Positions 17,788 through 28,901 of a stretch of 64,000 nucleotides of DNA are shown here, piece by piece. The stretch lies in the NCBI RefSeq assembly GCF_040183065.1, contig NC_091119.1, forward strand, positions 103,799,274-103,863,273, read 5' to 3'. The notes beneath the pieces are model-generated. The model searched no databases and had not been told where the DNA came from. It was given only the letters and a program-made list of their open reading frames with translations. This DNA comes from Periplaneta americana (Eukaryota; Arthropoda; Insecta; Blattodea; Blattidae). Positions within the stretch are counted from its first letter, which is position 1; each line of letters begins with the position of its first letter. The translations under genes were made by a program, and so were the position numbers.

Positions 17788-20700
17788 CTCAATCAACTAG
17801 TTGAAGAATTAAATTTGAAAGATGCTTGGAAACTTCTCCATCCTACAATGGTGCAGTTTACATTTTTTCGGGGGGGGAGTCGGCATCTAGATTGGACCGA
17901 ATCTATGTGGATAAGGACACCAGTAATGCCATTTACGATGCAACAATCATGCCCATAGCATTTTCTGATCATGAATGTTTTACTATGACCCTCAGAATAA
18001 AAGAAAAGCTCGCTACCACAGGACGTAGTTATTGGAAACTGAATCCATCATTATATAGCAAAGAAGACGATCAAAATGATTTTAGCACTTATTTATCTCA
18101 TCTAATCAACAAAAAGCGACCCTTACAGGCTAATTCACCTTTTAAGTATTGGATCAACACAGTCAAGCCGGCGATCCAATCATATTTTAAGCGCGTAGGG
18201 TCAATAAAATCACGTGAGCAACGCGCGACGCTTTCTTTTTATTATGAAGTACTAAATGAACTACATGGCGAGATTCAGAAAGGAGAAAAGGTATACGAGG
18301 AAATGAATAAAATTAAACAAAAAATATTTCAATTCCATGAACATATAATGCAGGGCGTGATGATAAGGTGTAGACCCAAATCCAAAATGGACAAGGAGAA
18401 AGGAACATTGTTGCATGTAGTGAAAGAAAAGAAAAGAGGTTATCAAAAATACATTCATCATCTCCGGACCAATGACAATCAACAAATTTCGACAACTTCA
18501 GACTGTTTACATGAGGCCACGAGACATTTCCAAGAACTTTTTAATGAATATCCCATATCGAGTGAGATGTGTAATTCGTTATTACAAAATGTTAATCGAC
18601 ACATCAGCCTAGAAGATCAACAACTACTACAACAGCCGATTGATGAAGAGGAACTCCGACAAGCATTGTTAGGCACAAGAACAAACACATCCCCTGGAAA
18701 TGACGGCATCACATATGATTTTTATAAAACATTTTGGGATATCTTAAAAAATCCCCTCTTGGCAGCCTTCAGTGCCATTTTCACTACACAAGAAGAGCTT
18801 TATAACTTTGGAGAAGGCATCATTTTACTTCCCAAAACAAATCCTCGTACCATTGCCGATTACCGTCCCATTACCTTGCTTAATACAGATTACAAAATAT
18901 TGATGAAAGTTTTGGCCAATAGACTTAAACCGTTACTCCCACATTTGATAGAAAAGGAACAAATATGCGGCGTACCCGGTAGAAATATTTTCTGGAATTT
19001 ATCTGCTTTACGAAATATCGTTGAATACTTACAAGCGCATCCCACAGAACAAGCTGCGATACTATCCTTAGATTTTGAAAAAGCTTTCGATCGTGTTAAT
19101 CACTCTTTCTTATTCATGGTCCTTGAAAAACTTAATGTGCCACACTTTATGATATCCGTTATCCGAAAGCTTTATGCTGTTGGTAGATCAAAAGTGCAAC
19201 TAAATGGATACTTTACGTCAAGTTTCCCAATTAAGAGGGGAGTTCGACAAGGCTGTCCGCTTTCAATGCTATTATTTGCTCTGTCATTGGAACCATTTCT
19301 CTGCACGATACACAATCGTATGCTAGAGCTTCAACCTGAACGTCTCCAGTTTACAGTCCGGGCTTATGCAGATGACGTGACAGTACTACTCCAGTACCCT
19401 GAAGATGAACAAATTGTGGTACACACGGTGAAGATGCACAACTTGGCTTCTGGAGCGAATTTGAATTACAAGAAATCATCTTTGTTGCCTTTGGGGGCTT
19501 AGCAGACTGAGTTCTCACCAACTCTGTTCACAGTGCGTGATGAAGTCCGAATTCTAGGAATATACTTCAAATCAACATTAGAGGGAATGCTTACCCGTAA
19601 TTGGGAACAAATAGTTAACTCCGTACGTCATGTCATCAATAAACACAAGATTCGCAAACTCAACTTACTTCAGAAGATTTGGCATATCAACACTTTTTTC
19701 TTATCCAAAATTTGGTACGCAGCTTCAACATTGCCAATGCCTGCAAAGTTTTCACAACAAGTGGAAAAATCAGTTGGATTCTATATTTGGTCAGGTCATG
19801 TATATCGAATCAGTAGATCTCAACTTCGTAATAAAAAGGGTAAAGGCGGTCAAAACCTGGTCGATGTAGCAATCAAAGCCCAATCGCTTTTGATACGACG
19901 GATACTGCTGTCTATGGAAGGTAGTGGGGATGTCGTGGATATTCAGAGATGGAACAACCAACACGTAGATGGATCCAGCGTTTCAGGTGCGTATCGCTGT
20001 GTTTTCAAAGGTTTGAAAGAATTCCAACAAGCAGAACTGAAGCCAGACTCTCCGCGCACCTCTAAAATTATCTACAAAGTCTTACGGAGCCGTATGACTA
20101 CGACGCCTTCTGTACAAGAGAAATTCCCAAATCGTCCCTGGTCCCGCATCTGGAAAAATCTAAATTTTCCGCATGTGCCAACAGAATGGTTAGTAACATC
20201 CTACATGATGGTTAATGACGTCATCCCAACAGAATCCAAGAAACATAAACACAACATGGTAGATTCGCCAGCATGTGGAAAGTGTAATAGACTGGATACC
20301 ATTCAACACAGACTAATAGGCTGTCAAGGTACTAGAACTATCTGGACGTGGCTAAAACATCAACTGTGTAAATTTGATATGTCGACTAACCCAAATGATG
20401 CTCTACGGAAAATACTCCATTTTGATTTTGGTTCAAGTGAAAACCTTGAAACTCAGTTGTGGCTTATTCATGGTGTAGTGCATTACGTCCTGTCTAGTGA
20501 ACATCCTGAAATTCGTGAACTGAAACGTGTGCTGTATGATGAAAAACAATCTATGTTACGTGTAACTCCAGCTAAGACATGGTTCTTAAAACTGAAAGAC
20601 ATTGAACTTTCTTAAAAAAAAAAAAAATACAACAAATGTTTAGGTGATCTTATATATCATCGCATTCAATACTCTAACGACCACAGTCATTGATTTGTGT

Positions 20701-20894
20701 TTATAGCTCTCTTTCTCTAAGAATAAAACAAAACGCCTCAGACTTGTATGATGAAGCTGCTTACAGAAGAAGAAAAATCATGTAATGAAAAAAAAAAAAA
20801 AAGTGTAAACACATTAATTGGAATTTTTGACAGCTGTTAAATTGTATTTGTTCTTTAATTTCTTTGTTTTTAAATAAAAGTATATGAAAAAAAA
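17788..20894 (+). mobile_element. 5'-truncated L1/Tx1-like LINE inserted in the CR1-like LINE
   Basis: A plus-strand LINE starting within the endonuclease domain and ending in poly(A) tracts (20885-20894 terminal; also A runs at 20615-20628 and 20788-20803). A 6-bp direct repeat AATATA flanks it (17782-17787, 20895-20900). The opposite orientation to the host LINE and the flanking repeat show it came later. The 3' UTR is 20616-20884. Confidence 0.8.
17789..20615 (+). pseudogene. L1/Tx1-like ORF2 (endonuclease end, RT, C-terminal domain)
   Basis: Encodes the multifunctional retrotransposition protein. The first ~75 bases read in one frame (a WKLLHP endonuclease motif); after the T6/G8 run at 17863-17877 the frame changes and continues with SRLDRIYVD and SDHE, the end of the APE domain. 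RT follows from ~18670: NTSPGNDGI, DYRPITLLNTDYKI, SLDFEKAFDRV, GVRQGCPLS and catalytic YADD at 19364-19375. A single in-frame TAG at 19500-19502 splits the frame; after it the C-terminal domain runs to 20615 with a CxxC...HxxxxC knuckle near 20275-20330. Apart from the homopolymer shift and one nonsense codon it is intact, so it is relatively young. The assignment to L1/Tx1 rather than another clade rests on motif style. Confidence 0.85.
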
Positions 20895-20900
20895 AATATA

Positions 20901-22082
20901 TCGATTAGTTTCATTTTTAATAATATCCCAAATAGTTTTAATCTTATTATCTGAATTTTGTATTTTTTCATTCAGATACATTTTCTTTGCATCTTTTATA
21001 ACTTTTGTCAAAGTTTTACAGTAATTCTTGTAGTAATTAAGAACATGAGGATCATCACTATTCCTACTCATTAAATATAGATTCCTTTTTCTAGCACATG
21101 ATATTTTAATTCCCTGAGTTATCCACGTGTTTTTACTTTTACATTTTTTCACCACCTTGACTGGAAAACATTCATTGAAATAATTCGTAAATGTAGTGAA
21201 AAATGCATTAAATTTAGTATTAATATCAATGGTATCGGTACTATATACATTTTCCCAAGATTCATTTTGTAGACAAGTATTTAAATGATGAAGAGATTCA
21301 GCATTTATAATCCTTTTTTTTTTTATTTTTAGATTAACACTTTGGAATTTTTCACTCATATTGAAAACACTTAGAATTTGTGCATCGTGATCAGACAGGC
21401 CATTGACTAATGGTACTGTTGAATAGGAATTCAATCTACTTTTATCTATAAATATATTATCAATGGCAGTACTACTTCCAGCTTGTGTTCTGGTTGGAAA
21501 ACTTACTGTGTGACTAAGATTATAAGTTTCAAGAAGTGAGTTTAATTTTCTTTTACGTGAGCTTTCTGATAGATAATCTATGTTTATGTCACCACAGATT
21601 ACAAATTCGGTATGTGGTTTATAAAGTCTTTTCAATAATGAATCTAAGTTAGTTGTAAATTTCTTATAATCTCCCATTGGCGCCCTATAAACACATAAGA
21701 TAATTAAATTTGATATCTCATAACCAATTTGTATTCCACAGATTTCAATATCTTGTTCAAGGCAAAAATCAGATACATCAATTTTACTAAATAATAGATC
21801 CTCTCTGATAAAAATACAGGCACCCCCTTTTTGGAAGACATGTCTACAGAAATGAGAACCTAATACATATCCATGTAAAGACAGTTGTAGTATTTCCTGT
21901 TGCTTCATATGATGTTCAGTTATACATAATATCTGAGGTTTATGCTTTTGAGTTGCTAAAGAAGTGATCAATTCATCAGTTTTTTGTTTTAATCCCCTAA
22001 TATTTTGATGAAAAATAGTGAAGTTACTGTGTTCATTACTAGAAACATCAGAGCATTTACAATTTAGTTGAACTTGTTTCAA
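20901..22082 (-). pseudogene. CR1-like ORF2, N-terminal APE endonuclease part
   Basis: Minus-strand frame with an apurinic-endonuclease-like domain: an HQNIRGLKQKTDEL start (catalytic Asn), a CITEHHM box (Glu), a GGACIFIRE segment, VICGDINID (Asp/Asn) and the LSDHDAQIL box (SDH). The frame begins without ATG just after the ORF1 stop and overlaps its end in another frame, so initiation would need reinitiation or recoding, or the ATG is lost. It runs to ~20901, where the plus-strand LINE's poly(A) interrupts it; RT resumes at 17781. Host-target nicking is the family function. Confidence 0.85.
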
Positions 22083-22102
22083 ACACCTTACTGGTGGGAG
22101 GT

Positions 22103-23161
22103 TTAACCTAAAAAAGGAGAAGCCCTAGCATTAACTAACACAGGAATATTACAACTCTGCTTTTTAACATGGCTGCCTCTGATGCTATTAGCAATAAGAA
22201 CCGAAAGGTGCTCCTTGCCTCTACCATTCAGATGCAGGCCATGTGACGTATATTCATACCTTCTTATAGGGCTTACATCTATCAAACCAATGTGTGATGC
22301 CCCAGGCCTCATCAGAGCCCGCTCAAGCCGCATATTCACGCTCCGCACCCTCCTGTGAAGATACGGCTTGTCGTACCTGCTGAAAAGACCGAGAAACTCC
22401 ACATTGGTATGGCTGCTCATCTCAATTATGTTGTTGACATCTTTCTCAATAGAATAGTTACAATCGTTATCAATACTATTACCTGGCCCACCCACTATAA
22501 CTACATGATCCCTCTTAGAAAAATCTGAACTCAATTTCATCATATCCTCAACAACATTCTTGAGAGGAGCATTAGGCTTACATACACTAGATACTTCAAA
22601 CTCATCGCCCAGTTTCGACTTCAAAAGTGAGGAAATACCTCTTGCATGGCTGCTTCCTAAAATCAATACTTTACTCCTACAATCATTAACCTTATCTGTT
22701 TTCTGACTTACCTTTACTAGTGTCGATACTGGGTCTGAGTTCTCCTGATCAACATTCATTGCTTGAAGAGCACTGAATTTGTTGGTCAGTTTGATTGATG
22801 CAGCATCATCCGCAGAGAAACGTCTACTCCTAGATTTGGAATTCTTCGGTTTCATCCAAGTGTGAGATCTCTCTTTATTCGAAACACTAATGCTATCCTT
22901 CAAAGCTCTCAATTTATTAATTTCACACTTTGCCTCATCTAATTCCAATTCTAGGGCTCTGATTCTCTCCAGTTGATCGCGCATCTTTCTATCATATATA
23001 CAATCACTACATTCCCAACTACCTTTGTCAACAAAATTATCAGGATCTATATCTATACATTTCCAATGAAAACAGAAATTACAATTATTACATACCAATC
23101 CTTTCACTACAATCCTTCTACAACTACGACAGTTTCCAGACAGAGCAGCCATAGCACACAT
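22103..23161 (-). CDS. CR1-like LINE ORF1: PHD-type finger plus SGNH-like domain, 352 aa
   Basis: An intact ATG-to-stop frame. Residues ~10-55 hold Cys/His pairs in PHD-finger spacing (CRSC...CNNC...HWKC...CSDC). Residues ~60-90 form a coiled-coil-like segment. Residues ~165-330 look like an SGNH/esterase-type domain: the GSSHARG block holds the candidate nucleophile Ser, a VGGPGNS block follows, and a THGLHLNGRG block near the end holds the usual catalytic His. PHD plus esterase ORF1 proteins are known in CR1-group LINEs, where they are thought to help RNP or membrane association. It is followed at once by ORF2 in another frame. The only nearly undamaged ORF of this LINE. Confidence 0.85.
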   Translation of the reverse strand: MCAMAALSGNCRSCRRIVVKGLVCNNCNFCFHWKCIDIDPDNFVDKGSWECSDCIYDRKMRDQLERIRALELELDEAKCEINKLRALKDSISVSNKERSHTWMKPKNSKSRSRRFSADDAASIKLTNKFSALQAMNVDQENSDPVSTLVKVSQKTDKVNDCRSKVLILGSSHARGISSLLKSKLGDEFEVSSVCKPNAPLKNVVEDMMKLSSDFSKRDHVVIVGGPGNSIDNDCNYSIEKDVNNIIEMSSHTNVEFLGLFSRYDKPYLHRRVRSVNMRLERALMRPGASHIGLIDVSPIRRYEYTSHGLHLNGRGKEHLSVLIANSIRGSHVKKQSCNIPVLVNARASPFLG

Positions 23162-23723
23162 TATGTATATACTGTACCTTATTTACAAATTCAATTTCAC
23201 TCACTTTTCAATTTAATGTACTTACGTATATTAGTTTTAGGTTATTTCTACCCTTTAGTATCACCACACTATAATATTTCAATAGGCCAACACTACACTT
23301 TATGTCACTAGCATTCCTTTGCTTCTAGCCACCTCAATTCAAAAAAAGCTAAACTAAATTTTTAAACAAGTTGCTGAAAATGGTTGCCGTTCATTACAAT
23401 GCAGGCTTCAATTCAGTACGCATATTATTAAAAACATTTTGAAGCATATTCTCTGAAAATGAATTTATCGTTTCTTGAATATAATTTTTTAGTACGATAT
23501 TATTAATATAGGTTCTTTCTTCTATAGAAAACGCAATCATATTTATGAAACACACTACACACTGCAGTGTTTACTTCACTGCTTGAAGACTTCGAATGTA
23601 ACAGCAGCCGTAAGTTTGTGTGTCTGACGGGAGCAAGGACATTAGTGAAGGGGTGAGAGTGAAGTACATTCAGAAATGCAGGTACAATAAAAATGCAAGT
23701 AAAAATAAAATGATGTCCCTGTA

Positions 23724-26700
23724 CTAGAGCTAATAGCTCACGTTCTGTGGTGGAATAATTCCTTTCAGATTTTTGTAGTACCTACTCGTGAGACATATGC
23801 AATTGGGTGCTCTTTCCCTTCTATCTTTTGAGATAAAACGGCTCCTAGCTCAGTTCCTGATGTGTCTGTCGCTAGCATAAATGGTTTACTGAAATCAGGA
23901 TATTTCAGGATTGGTTCACTACACAGTGCTTCTTTTAACGTGCTAAATGAATTTTCCTTTGTTTTGGTCCAAACAAATGTGGTGCCCTTTCTTGTGAGAT
24001 CTGACAATGGTTTAGCAATTTCAGCAAAGTTGTCAACATGTCTACGGTAATAGCCTGCTAGACCTAGGAATGATCTATGTGTTTTGCGTTTTTCGGAACT
24101 GGAATTTTGAATTTTCTGTAGGTCGGGACGTACGCCTCTCGAGTCCACTACATGACCTAAGTACTCGATTTCGGGTACTGCAAAAGTACATTTTAGGGGA
24201 TGTGCTTTCAGATTCGCGTCTCTTAAACACTGCAAAATCTCTTTTAGCCTCTCCGTGTGTTACTCTATTGTTGAACTGTAGACAATGACGTCATCAATAT
24301 AAACAAAAGCCGATTCGCCTTTTAAGCCTGCTAGAACTCCATCCATTAGTCTTTGGAAAGTACTCGGGGCTCCTACTAGACCAAACGCCATTCGATTGTA
24401 TTCAAACGTCCCCATGGGTGTACCGAAGGCAGTTTTCTCTTTATCTTTTTCCTCAATTTCGACTTGTCAAAAGCCACTGAATAGATCAATTTTTCTGAAG
24501 TACTTAGTACCAGATAAACTTTCGAGTGTTTCTACGATGTTAGGGAGTGGATATGAATCACCATGGGTAACAGAATTTAGACTTCTGAAATCAGTACAGA
24601 ATCGCATTTCCTCGCTTCCATCAGGTGATTTCTTTGGGACTAAAACTATGGGTGCGCTCCACGGGCTGGCAAACGGTCGGATTATGCTCTTATCTAGCAT
24701 GTCCTTGTAACATGTCCTTGACTACCTCTTTATACTTGTGCGGCAACCTATAGAGTGTTTTCTTGATCGGTAGGGCGTCTCCTACGTTAATCCTGTGTTT
24801 CACCTTACTGGTGCACCCTAATTCATTTTGTGTAGGATCCTGGAAAACATCTCGGTATTCGTGGAGAACTTCTCTTATTATTACTTGATCTGTTTCGCTC
24901 AAATGGTCTAAGCTGATAGATTCTACAATACTATCTGAACTTTCGCTTATTGCACTTACAACATTACAATGGGGACTTATCGTGTTCTTGTGGTGAGGCA
25001 TCACTATACTGGTACTCAATTTCTCCTAATATTCGTCTCTTATGCACTCGTATTTCTTCTCCCGTACAATTTATGATTTTCACGGGGACTAACTGACCCT
25101 TACTTGGCTCGATTGTCATTGAGGTTTCTAGCAACATATGCACCATTTATTTCGAAACTCGCCGGCTCGAGAATAATCGGAATTTTGTCTTGAAATGTCT
25201 TCGCATTTCTCTTATTGGAACCTACCCCTTCCCTGGTGGTATTTCCATTAACCCGTCCTAAGACAACTACTTCGCTTCTTGGCGGTATAATAGCTTCCTT
25301 GCTATTTCTAACAACCACGCCTCGGGATTCAGATTTAGGATGTGGGTCTTCCTAAGACATTTTGACTTTTCCCTCTCACTGTGTTCTACTTAATGCGACG
25401 GACTCAAATTCTGCGTCTGCTGCGCTCGAGTCATTGACCTATTTTAGGTGGCCGTTCCAAAATCAATTACGCCTACCTTTTCGTGACATGTGGATTCGCT
25501 TGCCAAATTTATAACCCAGCCTTCCTTCATCTTCAACCTTCGGCTTCCTACATCGAGGATACAATTATGTTTCTGTAGAAAATCTAGACCTAGCAATCAC
25601 CTACTTCCGGGCCTGCATTTATTGGTCATACTATAAAACTGTGCGGGATCCTTACCGCATTAGTAAATTCTAATTCAAGATCTTGTCTTCCCTTTATCTC
25701 AAGACTCTTCCCGGTAATACTTATCGCCCTTTTATCGGTATCATTAATTGTATTCCCTGCTAACCCTGGTCGGACGATTGATATGGTTGTCCCTGTATCT
25801 ACTAACCACTTAGTTACCTTCCCGTTTACCCTTGCGATGGCCAGGAGTCCTGCCACGCGTGAACTGGTAAAGAGGAGAGTGCAAGCGGATGGTTTATTTA
25901 TTGCCTTGACGTTACGAGGTTTGGAGCCAAGGCATCCCCATTTCCCTGGTTTGGACTATCATATCCATTACGAAAACGCTCTCTTGCTTTATGACTTCTT
26001 TTTCGGCAAGAGTAATACACTGTAGTATCCCTACAAAATCCATATGCGGCACCTCTATTTCTATTGGTGTATTGGTAGTGACTGTTTCCCTTAGAGTCTC
26101 TGCGCTGCTGGTGACGCGGGGTGGAAAGTGGCTTTTTCGTACGGCAATCTTTAGTCATGTGCCCGTTGCGGTGACATTTGTGACGGAATTTATGTTCTGT
26201 TACTATGAATACGTCGCGATGACCTGTTTCCTGTCTCGCTTCGTTCGTCGCGGTGACGGCTAACTGGACATCGTCTTTCATATTCTTTGGCCTTCCTAAC
26301 CGAACATATTTGGCTATTTCCCCTCTTAATCCTGCTACGTATGCGCCTAACAATCGACGTTCCGTCTCTTCTGTGAGTATGCGTCTTTCTAACGAGTCCC
26401 TTGTCTCTTTTAAGGTTTTTAAACTGAGAGCTTTAATCCTATCCGCAAATGCTTCTGGGCTTTCCGTTTCCTTTTGTGTGGCCGTTTGTAGCTCTACAAT
26501 TATACATAATAGAAATATCAGGCATTTTTCCCCTAAATCTCTCCTCAAACGCGGCTCTAATGTCTGCGAAGGTGGCGCCATCTTGAATGAGATCCGGTCT
26601 ACTTTGCAAAAATTCGAATGCTGGTCCTGCTATTTTAAGTCTGAGTATGTGTTTCTTATCTTCTTCACTTAAATTTTCTAATAGCGCAGCGGCGTCAATA

Positions 26701-26770
26701 TTGTTGAAAAATTCATAAATCGGTAAGCTGCCTGGTAAGCCTGTCCATTCTTTCAACGCGGTAGCTGAAG
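23724..26770 (-). pseudogene. Ty3/gypsy gag-pol remnant, 5' half
   Basis: Read from 26770 down. Gag: EWTGLPGSLP start, capsid-like core (26756-26439) and a decayed zinc-knuckle region (26581-25898; one recognisable CX4GHX4C). Protease: DTGTT at about 25785-25800. RT: linker and fingers (25019-24690), a VPKK...FCTDFRSLN block (24640-24580), catalytic YIDD near 24300. Connection/RNase H: FLGLAGYYRR and ATDTSG blocks (24235-23765), ending at the TA site of the inserted TIR element. At least six frameshifts or stops separate the pieces, and at the rejoined junction an expected Trp codon is TGA. A possible primer-binding site (TGGCGGATACTGGC on the minus strand, ~26905) lies upstream of gag, but no LTR was identified. 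It continues at 14240-12378. Confidence 0.9.
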
Positions 26771-27077
26771 ATAGATCTTTAGTTCTCCGTTACTTCGGTT
26801 TGTAATCAACAATAGCTAAAGCCTACACTACAAGATTAACAATAGCTTGTTCGAGATTGTGCGCCATTTTGTTTTACTGGAGGGAATCAGCCAGTATCCG
26901 CCAAACGCAAATTATTACGTAGCATCATATTATACACTATGCACTATAACACACATTTCTTATAAAATAACTTAACTACTACACTCTATATCAGATGTCT
27001 TTGGAGCAGATATAAACGGAACGAAATGCAAGAGAGTGCGGTTCACACGATACTAAATATATGTGTATGAATTAAGT

Positions 27078-28231
27078 GAGGTGCCTAGAAGCAAAGTCAG
27101 CAATCTCCACTTTGGAAAATATTACAGTAGAAGCAAAAAACTTTTCGAGGTGTTCACTGAACGACAATTCCATAAAAAACTATTTTCATATGTAAATAGA
27201 CATCGGAAAAGCAATTTTACATAGTATCTTTACTTCAAAGTAACTGTGGAACAATATATTAAAGCTTTTAATATGGAGATTGCTGTTTTTGCTTCTCAGA
27301 TATGGATATTATAGTCTTTGCATGTAAGATGAGGAAGATTGCCAGGTTTTATTGCAGATTTCAGAAGTCATGTGTAATTATCAAATTTAATTCTGAATTA
27401 TAAGCATTATTTTAGGGATAACAAAACATACAATTTTTTTTTTCACAATATTCAACATTTGAAAAGTCTTATTGTTCATCTTGCTACACACACAATTCTG
27501 GAGATTCTTCCATGAGTTCACACGCACAGTCATTAGTGTCTACCTCATTAGATAAGTCCAATGTATCAACATTGTCAATTGGCGGCTTGTAAAAATTCAA
27601 TTTTGCGTTCTGACGCCAATTCTCACTGAAGTGGATTTGAAGCAGTCGTTTGACATCAGAAATTTTCTTAGGTTGCACAAGATTTGGTTGTAGAGGTGGA
27701 ATGCGTTTTGGAACCATTTGAGTGACATGAGTTTCTTTTTTTGTTATGTATTTAAAGCAGCCTGTGTCACGCAAGTAAAAGTTTTCACCTCTCATTGCGA
27801 TTATTGTTGGTTGGTCTCTTGAGAATGTTTCTCTATACTATTCATTTTACTGGAAATTTTATGATAGCTGTCTTCATTAAAACAAAGTAATTTAGTTTAC
27901 TTTTACCTCAGAGAAATAGAACTGACACTGTAATAACCATAATAACAATGAGAAAAAGGAAAGAAGACAGCTGACGGTCACATGACCAAATGGGATTCTC
28001 TGATTGGCCAATGTGGATATTGCTGGCTTTGCTTCTCAGATTATCAAATTTGAGCATGGAGATTGCTGCCTTTGCTTCTAACCCCGGTTTTCAATATGAA
28101 AATTAAACCTTTTACAGCTGCTTTTGCTTCACCTCTGGAGATTGCTAGAAAACACCAAGGTGGATCCAATGCTGCCATAATATAAGTTTCTAAAAAAAGT
28201 GGAGATTGCTGACTTTGCTTCTAGGCACCTC
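27078..28231. mobile_element. 1.15-kb TIR element with 4-bp duplication AAGT
   Basis: Terminal inverted repeats start GAGGTGCCTAGAAGCAAAGT and are essentially identical over ~36 bp (27078-27113 and 28196-28231). AAGT is duplicated at 27074-27077 and 28232-28235. The terminal motif GGAGATTGCTGNCTTTGCTTCT recurs internally near 27275, 28015, 28058 and, in part, 28137, like subterminal transposase-binding repeats. One 103-codon ORF is inside. I cannot name the superfamily. Confidence 0.75.
27484..27795 (-). CDS. Hypothetical 103-aa protein inside the TIR element
   Basis: A minus-strand ORF rich in Lys, Pro, Asn and Asp, with a hydrophilic acidic C-terminus (Asp/Glu/Cys). I recognise no motif. 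It is the longest ORF in the 1.15-kb TIR element and could be the end of a transposase-associated protein whose other exons were lost in an internal deletion, or a chance ORF. The ORF is centred in the element rather than against a TIR. Confidence 0.35.
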   Translation of the reverse strand: MRGENFYLRDTGCFKYITKKETHVTQMVPKRIPPLQPNLVQPKKISDVKRLLQIHFSENWRQNAKLNFYKPPIDNVDTLDLSNEVDTNDCACELMEESPELCV

Positions 28232-28681
28232 AAGTAATCGACTACGTTCATATAACGAAAAGTGAAAAATAAAGTAATGTCTTTGAACATACCTTCTTGC
28301 ATCAGTCACTAGTTGTACTGCTGTCGTCTGCTCATACACCACACAGATGCTAGACGCAATAGAAACTGTAGTAGTGGACGCGTCTCTAAATAGTCTCGTA
28401 ACCAGGATATGCACGCGCTAGTGTCTACAACACTCTCAGCTAAGTAATGACTCGCCAACCAATGGGAGCGCAGCGATAACATGAGATGCATTGAGACCCT
28501 TGTTATGGTCTGCTCCAAAGACATCTGGTGTAGAGTGTAGACACATTATTATCAGTCTGAAATATATAAACATTATTCAGTAGTTTCCCTTGTATCCTGA
28601 TAGACAGCTACATATTGAATAGAACGTGTCTATGAGTAGTTCGCGTCGTATCTCGCCTCTGAACACCATTTTTGTTGTGCC

Positions 28682-28743
28682 ACCGTCAACTTAGGTCGGA
28701 TGACTTCCTGAACGAATGACTACTGCGTTCGACTGCCGCTCAC
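28682..28743 (+). repeat. 62-bp dispersed repeat, copy 2
   Basis: Matches 1727-1788 with about four mismatches. It lies ~160 bp upstream of the first hAT transposase ORF and may belong to that element's 5' region. Confidence 0.7.
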
Positions 28744-28901
28744 TGCCGGGTGAGTTGCCGCTCTCGTGATCGGTTTCTTCGAAGGTGCGAAGCAACAATA
28801 GGCTTAGTACGCTAGCTCATGAATGTGATTGTGTTCTTGCAGTTCAGTATTTTAAATTTGTGATTTGTTCGAGTGTCTAAGAGTTATATTAATTGTGAAT
28901 T

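Larger units (their letters stand above)
14790..23335 (-). mobile_element. CR1-like LINE, near full length, interrupted
   Basis: On the minus strand: 5' UTR (to ~23335, boundary uncertain), ORF1 (23161-22103), ORF2 (22082 to 16030, split by a plus-strand LINE at 17788-20894), a 3' UTR with tandem repeats and an embedded SINE-like segment, and a 3' tail of ATGA-type tetramers at 14800-14822. Short tandem 3' repeats instead of poly(A) and a PHD/SGNH ORF1 are typical of the CR1 group. Without the insertion it is ~5.4 kb. Confidence 0.8.
14243..23721 (-). mobile_element. TIR DNA element with TA duplication, inflated by nested LINEs
   Basis: Inverted termini CAGGGACATCACTTTATTTT (left, reading inward) and its near-exact counterpart at the right end match over ~23 bp with one mismatch. 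TA flanks both sides (14241-14242, 23722-23723), and removing the element restores RNase H coding in the Ty3/gypsy relic. A TA duplication suggests the Tc1/mariner group, but no transposase is visible: its own sequence is only ~14243-14790 and ~23340-23721. The rest is a CR1-like LINE plus a LINE inside that. The superfamily is therefore inferred. Confidence 0.8.
26979..28540. repeat. Outer inverted repeat pair with 32-bp arms
   Basis: CTACACTCTATATCAGATGT plus the next 12 bases (26979-27010) reappears inverted at 28509-28540 with two mismatches. The interval is ~1.56 kb and encloses a second, unrelated TIR element (27078-28231). Without that insert the outer unit is ~0.4 kb. No matching target duplication was found, so it could be a MITE with decayed flanks or two inverted copies of a longer repeat. 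Confidence 0.6.
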
